A DNA stretch of 64,000 bases from Zygnema cylindricum (Eukaryota > Streptophyta > Zygnematophyceae > Zygnematales > Zygnemataceae): the NCBI GenBank assembly GCA_037447655.1, contig JBBHKE010001377.1, forward strand, positions 374,241 to 438,240. Direction: 5' to 3'. Shown here piece by piece: positions 41,123 through 52,176 of the stretch. The notes under the pieces are model-generated. The model did no database searches, had not been told where the DNA came from, and saw nothing but the letters and a program-made list of their open reading frames with translations. Both the position numbers and the translations under genes were made by a program. Within the stretch, counting starts at the first letter, position 1. Every line of letters begins with the position of its first letter.

Positions 41123-41805
41123 CTAGCCGGAGCAACTGGTGCTTCTTTCGCTGACTTTGGCGTGTGCAAAACTTGGCGTCCCTAAAAGTAAAGAAGTTGA
41201 AGGGGAAGATGGTTAACGACAGTTTCTTCTCCTCTCGTAAAATGAAAATATTGCATCATTTCCTTAGGAACTCTGTTCTTCCGGAAACATTGTCCTTCCT
41301 TGTGTCCCATAAAACAGAAAGCTTCGCACTTTGCGCCTTCGGTGGTATATTTACTCCGAAAGTCGTTGGAGATTTGAGCATGGTCAAACTTTTGAAGTTT
41401 TATTTGCCGTAGTTGGGATTGAGACATGTTAGAGGGTTCGCTCCGGGATATTGGATAGTAATTGTCCTTGGTTACGGGTGGTCTTTCCCGCCCCCCAGCT
41501 CCTTTGAGCCGTTCCTGGTGGTGTCTTTGATTCCTTTCTGCACGCTCTTTTTCCCATTCCTTCTGCTTGAGTGCCAGCTCTGGTTTGAGTTTCCTGGTTT
41601 AGCGCTTCCACCCATGTCCTGGTTGTTGACATTTCAGAGAATTGTAAAGAATTACATGGTCCTCTGCCCCCATTGCAGGTTCTCGCCCACTCTCAACTAC
41701 TTGCTTCCCTTTAAGCTTTCGCAAAGCTTAAAGGTCAGCTTGTTTTTCCTCACTCAAGGAGATTTCCCCTGCAAATCCTGCAAAATTTGCTCTGGCCTTG
41801 CTGGT
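41123..41805 (-). pseudogene. Gag-like giant ORF, block 2 of 4, with zinc-knuckle-like motif
   Basis: Read on the minus strand: a piece with CQQPGHGWKR, then a strongly charged coiled-coil-like stretch (ELALKQKEWEKERAERNQR, HHQERLKGAGGRERPP), then YYPISRSEPSNMSQSQL, KLQKFDHAQISNDFRSKYTT and CEAFCFMGHKEGQC. The last has the 14-residue span of a CCHC knuckle but Cys spacing CX3CX3HX4C. It continues QCFRKNRVPKEMMQYFHF to the right LTR junction. Three stops occur in one continuous frame. The zinc-knuckle-like motif is the reason for calling the whole ORF gag-like. Confidence 0.6.
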
Positions 41806-42853
41806 TGTAGAAACTAATGGTTTTAAATTATTTTATAGGTCGGAATAGAAATAAAGAAGCCGAGGCAGTCTACCTCTAACTTCTCTCTCCAACTCTCAAA
41901 CTTGTCGCAGTCACTGAGAGATTGGAGAGGAAGCTAGAGCCATGGCTACCTAGGCTATCCAGAGGTTTACGGGAAATTTATACTAGTTAAGGGATTATTT
42001 ACTAAAAGGTATATGCCAGCCACAGGATTTGATCCTTATACCTGCTGGCCGACAACCGGAAATAGCCGGTAGCCTTAGCCGTTAAGTCTAGCAGTAGTGT
42101 TACGTAATATATAGTACGATATTTAGTTAAACATTAATACATAGGTTTAATTATTTAACTATAACTATGTACGGTATACATAGATCCGGTAATGTATAAG
42201 TACGGAATACGGTACATGCACGAAATCAATACCGCGCATTTTATTTCGTAAGTGAAACAAATACCGCGCATGTATTTATTACGGCTACGATTAAATTAGA
42301 TTCTAATCGAACGGCCGGAATTAGCGCTGAGATCGCGGAAGAAGATTTTGGCGGTTTGTGGCCATCGCCACATCGGATGATGCGTGGCGAAATTACATTG
42401 GATCGTGGAATCTCCGAAGATTATGGCACCGAATCCGGATATGACATGTGTTGACATTTGGGCCATGTCGTACAATGTTCGTACATAAAGTAAACCGGCA
42501 GCTGTACTTTTGCGTACGGAACAGTATTCTGATTGGTTTCGTACATCAGTAGATAGAGTCTGTGAGAGAGATAGGACTTAGAAAAATTAGGAGATAGGTC
42601 CCTCTCTCCCAGAGAGCTTTTGTACAAAAGGTCAACTTTGACCCTCCATAACTTACTGCTCAGGGGAGCAAATTTAGAGATTCTTTTTGCTATCGACTCA
42701 GGGGAGTATTGCTTTCATAGGGGTGCAGGTGGTGAGTGTTTTTGTCTGCCAGGGTGGCAGTTATTTTTGCTGAAACACAAAGGGGTCAGGATTATCTTAG
42801 AGGCTTCTTGAAAGCTGTCCACTCTGAGGACTTATGGAGGTCTCAGAGTTTCA
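41806..42853 (+). repeat. Family 1 solo LTR
   Basis: 1,048 bp, TGTAGAAACTAATGG ... AGAGTTTCA, flanked by CTGGT (41801-41805) and CCGGT (42854-42858), a TSD with one substitution. It contains the stem-loop 41885-41929, a tRNA-like module (42010-42095), GCTCAGGGGAGC (42658-42669) and CTGCC-AGGGT-GGCAG (42746-42760). Solo LTRs arise by recombination between the two LTRs of one element. Confidence 0.92.
41885..41929 (+). promoter_or_regulatory. LTR stem-loop with compensatory inner pairs
   Basis: CTCTCCAACTCTC pairs with GAGAG-A-TTGGAGAG (13 bp, one bulge). Relative to 35028, the inner CCC/GGG has become CTC/GAG, a paired change. Loop AAACTTGTCGCAGTCACT. Confidence 0.65.
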
Positions 42854-42858
42854 CCGGT

Positions 42859-44186
42859 CACGGCCTTCTCCCTTGCCTCATTGTGGACGAAGTGGTCGTA
42901 CAACTTCATGGCCACTAGCGAGATGTCCTTTGCAAAGAGGTTTATGTCCTGAATTTCTTGCCTGACGATCCAGTTATCCAAGATATTTTGCCCCATAGGC
43001 CCGAAAGAATTGCGGATAGCTATAATATACTTTGTGGCCATTTTCGGAAAATTAATGGTCGACAGCTTGTATTTGTGGCAAAGGCTGGATAGACGATTGA
43101 AGAGAGTCTTGGGAGTCTTGTTCTTCAAACATCAGAATTCCGTAAATTCCTTGATTCCCGATTCATTCCTCTCAGTGTAAAAGAGTCTTTAGATATTAAG
43201 AAAGGTAGTACAAGGGTTGGGATCGGCCACCATGCGAGTTGTTGCCCGTGCTGACTGAATGGCTTGAAGTTGGTTAACATAGGCCATTCTTTCGGCCTGC
43301 AGCTTCATGTCATCATTGAAGGTGGCTGTCACAGGTTTTACCGCCGATGCAGCTAAGTAAGCCTTTGCTTGTTAAACTGTCGCATGTAGAGCGGGATCAG
43401 AGATCTTGATGCTAAGAGCCATCAAGAGAGGTTGACGCTCCTTGTAAACTGCCAATGCCCCTCCCGAAAGGTAGTTGACCATCATGGGGAAAAGAGTTGT
43501 TTTGAAATCATCCGGAATGGCTCCTCCCCTGTATTGATTGATTTCGGATAATGTGAACGATTTCCATAACAACTCAAAATATGAGAAAACGATCCCCGAG
43601 CTATCTCCTGTAAAGATCCAAATGTCCCCCATTTCCTTTTCTTCTTCTGCAGAATGGGTGAACTGAGAATAGGAAGGCCAGGTGGGACTGAAAAACAGGG
43701 CCGGCGAAGTGACTCCTATGTCCTTTTCCTCGAGACCGGAACCGTCTACTCCTCTGGTAGGGGGTGCGGATCTGAGAGGTGTGGATCCCCCGCACACAGA
43801 GGAAATACTACCGCATGAAATATGGTGGGAGGAATAATATTCCCCACCGATAGGACTCATATTCCCCTTGGTGCGGAGGGTATCCGCGTTTGATGACCTG
43901 CCTGGCCGGGTGGAGAAGAAGTTAGATTGTCCACTCCTCTATATCCACGAGAGTATCGTTCATCCTTGAGAACTGTCTCCTCTGATGGGATGTGGATCCA
44001 AGGTCGGTTCAAAGGGGGATTTCGGGGAATGGATGGTGAAGAAGACGTGGACGGCTAGAGGCTTTGAGGAGAAGGTGTCTGTCTCTTCAAAGGTGTCTGT
44101 CTCCGGGAACTTCTTCGAGAGGGTTCAGGATGAGGAGTTATTGAACTGGAGGATGGGGAACGATGGTGAGGAGGTGAGTAAACGTC
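42859..44186 (-). pseudogene. Gag-like giant ORF, block 1b of 4 (capsid-like region)
   Basis: Open stretches 43372-43860 and 42832-43128 share a frame, with a few stops between them. The sequence is helical: FSYFELLWKSFTLSEINQYR, FKTTLFPMMVNYLSGGALAVY, AERMAYVNQLQAIQS, TERNESGIKEFTEF, LFNRLSSLCHKYKLSTINFP, SFGPMGQNILDNWIVRQEI and MKLYDHFVHNEARE. The pattern of amphipathic helices, with an ESGIKEF..LFNRL segment before a downstream zinc knuckle, resembles retrotransposon capsid. That is inference only. A frameshift relative to block 1a lies between 43860 and 44187. Confidence 0.5.
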
Positions 44187-45950
44187 TTATTTGTATGGTA
44201 GGACAGACGAACCTGGTGACCCACGGATTGTCGCAGTGGGGGAAAAGGATGATGAAGGAGAGGAGGTGGGAGCGCCCCGAGGCTTTGGGTTAGAGTTTGG
44301 AGATTGAGAGGAAGGAGGAGGAAATAGAGGAGAAGTAGGAAGATCAAGGGGCGCTCTGGGTGGTGGCGAAGGAGGTGTTGACGGTGTCAAGGGAATGTGA
44401 ATTCTCTTGTCTGGTTGTAACTCCACCAAGGTTGCCACGGCTGAAGAAAACTCCACCGAAACAAAAGTGGGCTCTTCTCGAGGAGCCGCCGCGAGTTTTG
44501 AAGGTGAATCTGCACCTAAACCATCAACATTAGGTCTTGTGTCTTCCCCCTCTTCCCGCTGAAGAGGAGGTTCTTGACTAGTCTCCGAGGGAAGAACGTC
44601 CGGTGGTGGCCGTACAATAAAAGGTTGTCCTTTGTTTGGTGTTTGTGACTGCGGTTCAGTTAATGGTGTAGGAGGAATCCACCCGCTGAGAATCCCACTC
44701 GATCTACGCCAAGCTTCCGTTATAAGTTTCAAGTCTTATTCACACAACTTTCTCCTTTTTTCCTCCAAGGCCTCCCAATCTACCGTGGCACGTCCAATCC
44801 CCGCCGTAGCGCTGCCCTAGGATTTTAGAACTTCCACTAGTTACTGAGCCCTTTTGACTACCCCAGTCGGATCCGCTATCCCCATTTCCGGAATCTCTGG
44901 ATCGTTAGGCCTAGTTCGCCACAATCCTTCTCATGTATCTGCTGGTCCCACATCCGAAACCTCTGGGTCAGTAGGTTCGGATCGCCAGAGCCCCTCGGTA
45001 GTGCGGACAAAAGGTGCCGTCGGAGAAGGTCCCTTGGTGGAGACTGACATTGGAATTCGGGAAGTCTCTTCCTTGGGAAGAGGTGGAAATCTGCCCTTAC
45101 TGTCCCTATGGTCAAAACTTTTCCCCCTCAATGGTTCTCGAGCTTCCCTCTCGCCACCCCCTGCTCCCCTACGAGAATAGGAAGTGAGGCACCCCCGGGA
45201 GGGTCGGCTGGCCGCAGTGTCTTGGGAGGAAGATGGAGGAGGAAGAGAATAAGGATCCCTCCTAGACCAGTCCTTACCCGACTGTGAAGAACTACTCTCC
45301 AAAGAACAGCATAAGATCTCCACCACCCCTCCCATTGGTCTAACCACCCGGGCTCGATTTGTCCGAGCCACTCTCCGAACCAACTCTTGCTTCACCTCCA
45401 ATTCATGGAGGTCGAAACGAGCAAGGAGTTACTTACGAACAGGGCGGTTGGGATCCGCCAAAACCGCAGGGTCAATCTGAATCTCAGCCCTGGGAATCTT
45501 CGATCGGGTATGAAGCTCGACCTCTGCAAGAGGACCCAAATGGGGCTCCCGTTGAGCTTGCCTATCTGGTTAGGCCCTGGGTGACACTCGGTTCCTTTCT
45601 TGAGCTTGTGCCTTGGACTCCCTTCTTTCCTCGGCAAAGGCACTGGCGGCCTCAGCCAAAGAAAGGAAATGTTCAGGCGTAATCCTAGGAGGAGATGGAG
45701 AAGAAGTCGTCTCAAGTGGCTCCTGGGCGAGAGAGTCAAAGACAGTTTCCTTGGGTACCGACTCGTTCGACATCTGCGACTTTTCCACCTGTACGGGCTT
45801 CTCCTGCCTGCCCTGTCCTTCAAATCCATTAGCCGGAACCTCTCCTTCCCCCTTGATGACTGAGGTAACAAGCGAAGAGGTAATAAATGTAACCAGAGCT
45901 CAGTTCCCAAAAGAGAGCTTCTTCAGTCAAAACTCTTATCCCCTCTAACA
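44187..45950 (-). pseudogene. Gag-like giant ORF, block 1a of 4 (N-terminal, Pro-rich)
   Basis: Three open stretches in one frame (45570-45788, 44931-45401, 44187-44732), with about seven stops in total between and around them. An N-terminal helical and Glu-rich part (ITPEHFLSLAEAASAFAEER) is followed by basic/coiled sequence, an internal repeat of about 60 residues period (EGLWRSEPTDPEVSDVG then EGLWRTRPNDPEIPEMG), and a strongly Pro/Ser-rich region. The start is not clear: nothing distinguishes an initiator near 45950. It is GC-richer than the flanking copia elements. Confidence 0.5.
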
Positions 45951-47195
45951 CGAGCATACAGAGTGCTTTTCAATAGTGTACTTTGCCCACTGGGAGTTTA
46001 TAACATTTTTCCCCTCAAAACCCATTGTTTTATACAAGGAGGTTGCAGTGTACTCAAGGAAGTTAACGCCAAAGCAAAAGAAACTACATACGAATACACA
46101 AATGCACTACCACGCAGAAATATAGAATAAATAGGATTGGCTGTTTGAAATTTAATAGTATCACCTTGCCCACAAAAATACAATATGATGTAAAAGATGT
46201 AAAATGCGGCGAAGCAAGCTTAAAAAACCCCGGCAGTTTACGATGACAATGAGAAAAAGGTGACCCCTCTACCGATGGTATCAGAAAATAGGTATGGTAC
46301 TCCTTCAACCTTTGGTGCCCGCAGCTCGGAAGCGACTAAACTCTCTTTGATTTCAAATAGCGAAAAGTCAAAAAATCACCCAGAGGGACGATAGTGCCAA
46401 CTACCACCTTGGACTATGATTCCCACAAAAGACAGATCCAAAACTAAGATGGCAATAGAGTCAAACAAAACAAAGATTCTCCAAAAGAAGGTTTGTTGGA
46501 ATTTTTGAGGGGTTTTACAAGAGACAGTAATGAAAAGCAACCTGTCTCCTTCGACCCCAAGTGCCTTATACATCAAAGTTTGTCAAATTCAGGTCCAAAA
46601 GTCAAAGCTACGCTAACAACCAATGAGCGGCAAGCAAGTGTAATTGAACAGACATAAGACAACACAATCCGTACTACACTCGGGGCAAAAATATCTTCTT
46701 CAGACTACGGCTAGATGCGCTGCCGGAAGTAATTATTTGTTCCATTATGATAAGACAAAGTCGTGATAATGCCACGAAAGCAACAGACTTTGACCTAAGG
46801 TAATTAATGGACCAAAAGTCAGCTGAGCCTCAACTAAAATCCTATTGACGGCTAACAGCATAATCTAGATGCAAATCCGGAAAGCTACGTGGCAATCCAC
46901 AATGTACCCCCCACTGAGGCTGGTGGAAACTTGTCCCATGTAACGGAATTGCTATCTTTGAGACGGTATAACATTGTCGTCCGGCCTCCGTTAGGCGCGA
47001 AATAAAGTGCGTTCCGCTCAGTTTAGGAAATACAAGGATCTTGTCCGGCTTGGCGCACTCACTCCTCCGAACTCGGAAGACCATACAGGGTAAAAAAGGC
47101 CCGGAATTCCATGGTAAAATAAAGGTATGCCGTAAAAGCACACGAGCTTGACAATTGTCATTTGTTAGTCGTTATTGCAACGCTCCAAAAAATAA
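45951..47195 (+). other. Unassigned sequence upstream of the gag-like ORF
   Basis: 1.2 kb with no ORF I can support and no match to LTRs elsewhere in the window. If the gag-like ORF belonged to a retroelement its 5' LTR would be here, but no second copy exists for comparison. Confidence 0.5.
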
Positions 47196-47775
47196 TCATT
47201 AAGAGGCAATGAAACGGATATTCCGCTACTTCGTTGGTAGGATCGAGTACGGAATGGTGTACAAATCTAATAGGGACTCTTTGCACTATATCGCTATCTG
47301 CGACGTCGATTAGGGAGGAGATTTCGACAATGGAAATTCCACGTCAAAGTACGCATTAATTTTGGGCGGAGCGACTCTATCGTGAAGCTCACGGATATAG
47401 CCAACGGTTGCTCTGAGTTCCACGAAGGCTGAAAATATGTTGGCGTGTCATACGTTAAAAGCATCAGTGTGGATCAAGGAGATGCTCGTTGAGTTGGGGA
47501 TAATGATTGGTTGTCTAAAGATTTTTGCTGACAGCATTTGTTTGGCGGCCCTTTTGAAAAATCTAGTATTTCACAAGCAAACAAAACATATCCACATCTA
47601 ATGGCACTTTGTACGAGATGTGGTTGCAGCGAAGGAGATCGAGATTTTTACGTGTTGACTTTGGAGGAGGCCGCATATACGTTAACAAAAGCGATAGTCT
47701 ACGATTGCTTTGCGGTAGAAGGAATTTATAACTCATTTTGAGGCGTTGGATACACTTGTCTTTAGCTCGAGTGTA
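47196..47775 (+). pseudogene. Divergent copia RNase H fragment
   Basis: The plus strand reads EAMKRIFRYFVGRIEYGMVY, LHYIAICDVD-GGDFDNGNSTSKYALILGGA, VALSSTKAENMLACHTLKASVWIKEMLVEL, IFADSICLAAL and KHIHI-WHFVRD. This is recognisable as Ty1/copia RNase H (CDAD, S-T-EAE, ADS, KHI-I--H-VRD boxes). It differs at most positions from families 1-3, so it is a separate lineage. There are stops and one frameshift (near 47530). It ends at the F2-c LTR (47796). Confidence 0.82.
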
Positions 47776-47795
47776 GAGGATATGATACTAGCATC

Positions 47796-48810
47796 TGTTG
47801 GATTTAGAAAGCTTTATCCTCAATAGATGGGGTTATGAAGGGAGCTTTAGGACTTATAATATTTTTGTCTAAGTTGGATGTTATACTTACTTTTGATAGT
47901 GTTACAATAGTAGAAGGACAATAAAGTGTATATTACTTCTATTGGGACACGCCTCGTGACTTGAGGACAGTGTAGGAATTTCGGAATGGCGCCGACGCCC
48001 ACGTACACGTGTCACACAGTGAACAAGTGGAGTCGCAAAATTCAACGGATGAAGTCTAAACTAAATATCGAAGAAATGTTTTCTACGCGATCAAGTATGA
48101 ATCGTTGATGCGAATTGTGTTGACAAACCCATTTCAAGCAAAGACCACAAGCGACAAAATACGGCGTACGCACTGAAGAGTTTATCACTACATGACCACA
48201 ATCAGCTGGACTTTTGTGACCAACGTTGACTAAGAGACGACAACATTAATTGTACTGTTTAAATCTCTAAATATTTGGAGAACAATTGTTTATTTTTTAG
48301 CACATTATTAAATAATGTTTCACTGTTTATTTAGTGACAAGTAGCAATTAGGGTTTTAGAAGGACTATCAGTACAATGACGTACAGTTTAAGTACTTTGT
48401 TGTATCACAATATAATACTACTATTTTAGGTGTAGGCACATGATTTGATAGTGAGTAGTAGACACTCACTCAGCGCATAAAAGTTTAGGACTTCAAGAAA
48501 TTTATGCATCCTGTTTTGGGACTATGATAATCTAAGGGCAGTTTTGGGAAACTTCCAGATGATATGTCTTATGGTTTATTGGGTTAATCAGACTTTAATT
48601 TTGGAAATTGACACAGTGTATGGTGTACTGTATGTGTTGAAATTGGTGTGAATTAGACCTCTGGGTTGCACTCTGTGGTGTATTGAAAACAACACAGTGG
48701 TGTATTGAAAACAACTGTCTAATAGCATACTTATTACCTTCTATGTTAATCATGTCAAATTATACATCTAGAGCTGCAGCTCTAGCTGCACCAGTTGTCA
48801 TAAAACAATA
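47796..48810 (+). repeat. 5' LTR of F2-c
   Basis: 1,015 bp, TGTTGGATTTAGAAAGC ... AAAACAATA (CAACA mutated to CAATA). Gag codons start at 48752. Confidence 0.88.
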
Positions 48811-49640
48811 GGTTATGGGCCTTATCTTAAGGATTTCTATGCTCAATGTACAAAGGTATGCATATTGGGCGGATATGGTGGAATGTTTCTTTGAAACTTC
48901 AAATTGATTAAATATATTGGAAAGATCATTTGATGAAGCGGATAGAATATGGGCAAAGAATAACTCCCAATCTCAAAACACTTTGAAACTGTGCCTCTGA
49001 AAGAATTTGGTTATGTCACGACTCAAGATGAAAAAGGCAATTAATATTTGGAAATCTTTCAAAGTGTCTTATAAAAAGGCGAATGTTAAAAAGGAACTTC
49101 TGTTTGTAGGGAAAATTTGGGATTTTAAATACTCGGGGGGAACTATGGCAAAGTATACCTATTATTTTTGGACTATTATAGATGTACATGCATGTGTTGG
49201 TGGTATTTTTTATGAATTTAAACAAGCTGCATTGGTCATTAGAGGTCTCCTTAGCAATATGAAAGATGCATCTATAACGTTGAAACAATATGATAAATCT
49301 AGCTGGACACTACAGGTAGCCATCAATAATATATAAGAGGAGGAAGTTACATCTAAATTCCTTAATGGAGAAACCAAATATAAGCTTTTAGCATAGAATT
49401 TGACAAAAAAAATCAATTTAAACAGTAAAATAATTAGTTTAACCATCAAAAGAATTTGTTTAATCATAATCAGGGTCAATTTAAATAGTTTAATCAAAGC
49501 CAAAATGAAATGATCATCTATTATTTTTATTGTTACGAGCGAGGACATGGATCTGTCTTGTCTTAAACTTAAAAAGAAAATGAAACTGGATTGCATACGT
49601 ACTTAACAAAAAAAAAATGAAACCTGATTATACAGGCCCG
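48752..49640 (+). pseudogene. Copia gag (F2-c)
   Basis: ATG at 48752 in the LTR: MSNYTSRAAALAAPVVIKQ, then TAG (48809-48811) where siblings have CAG, a C-to-T change exactly at the LTR/primer-site boundary. Homology continues YAYWADMVECFFETSN, MKKAINIWKSF, ELLFVGKIWDFKYS, FKQAALVIRGLLSNMKDASITLKQYDKS. The zinc knuckle is decayed (FYCYERGHGSV, last Cys lost). Confidence 0.86.
48811..48822 (+). promoter_or_regulatory. Primer binding site (F2-c)
   Basis: GGTTATGGGCCT: 11 of 12 nt complementary to the initiator tRNA-Met anticodon arm, plus a G-U pair at the last position. Confidence 0.82.
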
Positions 49641-50101
49641 CTTCATGCAGTCTTTGTCCTAGATTTCAAAAAGAAATCAATCATATAACAATGCATTGTT
49701 TTCAGTTTAGCAAGCCACAAGATGAAGTCTGAGTTTCAGCGAAGCAGAAGAATGAGAATTTTGACTATGGCGGCGTAAATGGAGGATCTAACAATGTTTG
49801 ATGGATCACGGACAACAGAGTATCGACCCACATGTGTTGGAACAAGGTGATTTTCACAAATATGAAATCAACACTTGCAAGGAATATCTACTTTGCCTGT
49901 GGCATGTGTGTCTTGACAAATGCTCAGGGCAATGTTTACTTGCTATATGATGTGGGGGGTAAGTCAGTTGGAAAGACTCTTCACAATGTTTTGTATGTCT
50001 TAGACTTTAAGAAAAATCTATTTTCCACATCTCAAGTTAAAAGCAAAGGTTTCGAGGTCACCCTTAAAAGGGATAGGTAGGTTTTTAGCAAATTAGAAAA
50101 A
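49641..50101 (+). pseudogene. Copia protease region (F2-c)
   Basis: WITDNRVSTHMCWNKVIFTNMKS: DTGAS has become DNRVS. Then NIYFACGMCVLTNAQGNVYLLYDVGGKSVGKTLHNVLYVLDFKKNLFSTSQVKSKGFEVTL, the stretch between protease and pre-integrase finger, open from 49832 to 50080. Confidence 0.84.
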
Positions 50102-51140
50102 GTGGCGATTTCACAAACTAGAGATGCAAGCAAATTGTTTTGCATGGATATGGCTGAATGTAAAGAAAATGATGTTCTCTACTCGGGTGTTATGTATGAA
50201 AATGAGTTATGGCATAAGAGATTAGGATATGTGAACTATTATAGTTTGAAGAATATGGTAAAAGTTGGCAAAGTAGAAGGTGTTTTCCTCACAGATCAGC
50301 TAGTTAAAACTTTTTATGGTTGCTCTGTGGGAAAAATACACAAGCAACTATTTACACAGGAGTCGGAACACCGGTCAAAAAAATTGTTGCATCTAATCCA
50401 TTCTGATGTTCTTCGACTTGCTCAGGTGCCATCTTCTAGAGGGATACGCTTTATGGTTACGTTTACTGATGATTTCTCTAGATTCATTAAAATATATTTC
50501 ACGAAATAAAAGAATGAAGTGTTCGGACACTTCAAACACTACAAAGCTTGGGCAGAAAAACTAGATGGGGTCCCGATGTTGGAGATTAGATCGGACAATG
50601 GAGGAGAATAAACGACAAAAGAATTTGAACAATTCCTTCTCCTAGAAGGTATTAGTCATCAGCTGATAGTTCCATATACACCTCAGCAAAATGGTGTCTC
50701 AGAAAGGCTAAATAGAATAGTGACAGCAAGGTCCATGTTTGTAGATAAAAATTTAGATCTGAAATTATGGGCTGAGGCTCTAAATTGTGCAGTTTTCATT
50801 AAAAATTGGATTAGGTCGTGGTCAGTTAGCAAAAAACTATATGAGTTATGGAAAGGCAAGAAACCTCAAGTCGATCATTGCAAAAAATTTGGAAGTAAAT
50901 GTTTCATCTTGAATACAACTCAGAATACTTGGAAAATGGAGCCCAAAAGACTACCGGGTATTCTCATGGGATATGATGATATCTCGAAAGGGTATAGAGT
51001 TTTTGTTCTAGAAAAATAGAAAATAGTTGTGTCAAGGAACATAGTTATTAAATATGAAGACGAATCGGTTTATCTATTCAAGGTGACAAACTAATCGGAA
51101 GAAGACAAAGTTCAAGAATATGTGACTTTCGACAACAGAA
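50102..51140 (+). pseudogene. Copia integrase (F2-c)
   Basis: Open 50102-50509 and 50720-51019. The finger reads HKRLGYVNYYS ... FYGCSVGK, so one His and one Cys are lost. The core has HSDVLRLAQVPSSRGIRFMVTFTDDFSRFIKIYF, then RSDNGGE followed by a stop (TAA for TAC/T). The tail has ALNCAVFIKNWIRSWSV, YELWKGKKPQVDHCKKFGSKCF and GILMGYDDISKGYRVFVLEK. Confidence 0.88.
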
Positions 51141-52176
51141 AGACGACTTATTTTTTGGTACAACAACCTTTGCTTATAGAGACAGTTTATTCAGATCTTC
51201 CATTTCTCCAACAGTTTAATTAGAGCTTGCTAAACAGCTGTTAGAGCCTGGACAAATCATTACCAAGAAGACAGGTAACGCCTCGATTCCATCCGTTTCA
51301 GCCTCACAATTTATGGGGGGAAGGAGATCCAGAAGTCGTCTGCAATCAAGTTTGCACTTTGCCTACTCTACCGCTTGAAAGGAACCTCTAACCATCTAGG
51401 AAGCCTTCTCATCACCTGAAAGAACCCTGGCGGCAAATGACGAGATCAAGTCGATCATGGACGCTCAACATTGGAGTTGGTGGATCTTCCTCCAAACAGA
51501 AAAGTTATTGGCAGCAAATGGCTGTTCACGGTGAAGTTTTCCCAGACAACACCATTAAAAGGTTCAAAGCCATACTTGTACCCAAGGGGTAAAATCTGAA
51601 AGAAGGGATTGATTTTGAGGAGACTTTCTCTTCTGTTGTAAGGTTTCCAACTATCACGATTATAATAAGTTAAGCTGCAATTGAAAATATAAAAATACAT
51701 CATTTGGACATCAAGAATTTTTTTTTGCACGAGGAGCTTGAGTAAAACATCTATATGTAGCAACCAAATATGTATGAAGAGAAAGGAAAGGAGAAATTAG
51801 TGTGTAAATTAGTGAAATCTTTGTATGGGCCGAAACAAACCCTTAGACAGTGGAACCTGCAATTAGTTGAGTTTTTGATTGGACTCGGATTTAAAGGGAT
51901 TAGTTCAAATGAGTATGTATATGTTTTGCAGAATGAAGATGGAGTACTTTACATTGTTCTGTATGTAGATGATTTATTATTTATCTGCAAATCCATGAGT
52001 GAAATAAACCGCATAAAGGCAGCCTTAAGATCAAGATTTCAAATGAAGGACTTTGGTGTGCCCAACTTTATCTTAGGGGTACAGGTAGTGAGAGATAGAA
52101 TAAAGAAGCTGATCATGCTAACTCAAAAAAAGGCTATAGGAAATATGCACAAAAATATTGCAATGAAGGAGGTAAA
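51141..52176 (+). pseudogene. Copia linker and RT (F2-c)
   Basis: The linker has a SQFMGGRRSRSRLQSSLHFAYS-type motif. The RT fingers are scattered over frames, with a small deletion in PERT..WIEAANDE. The palm is open from 51770: SLYGPKQTLRQWNLQLVEFLIGLGF and an intact LYVDDLLFICKS, then FILGVQVVRDRIKKLIMLTQKKAIGNMHK. The last codons before F1-D are AMKEV. Confidence 0.87.

Larger units (their letters stand above)
47796..52176 (+). mobile_element. Family 2 copia element F2-c, cut by F1-D
   Basis: 5' LTR, primer site, gag, integrase and RT on the plus strand, ending abruptly at 52176 in the RT thumb where the F1-D LTR begins. The left flank GCATC would be the TSD, but the 3' end is not in the window. 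Confidence 0.9.

Noticed and set aside
43985-44293. Plus-strand 102-codon ORF
   Set aside because: It lies antisense to the longer gag-like frame, which continues on both sides on the minus strand; it is a shadow.
44854-45948. Plus-strand Pro/Ser-rich ORFs in the 45-kb region
   Set aside because: The minus-strand frame is coherent across stops and shows an internal peptide repeat, while the plus-strand ORFs are short and unrelated to each other.
46084-46576. Minus-strand ORFs at 46.1-46.6 kb as an upstream gag exon or LTR-linked gene
   Set aside because: Short, hydrophobic by composition, no continuity with the gag-like frame and no splice sites I could defend.
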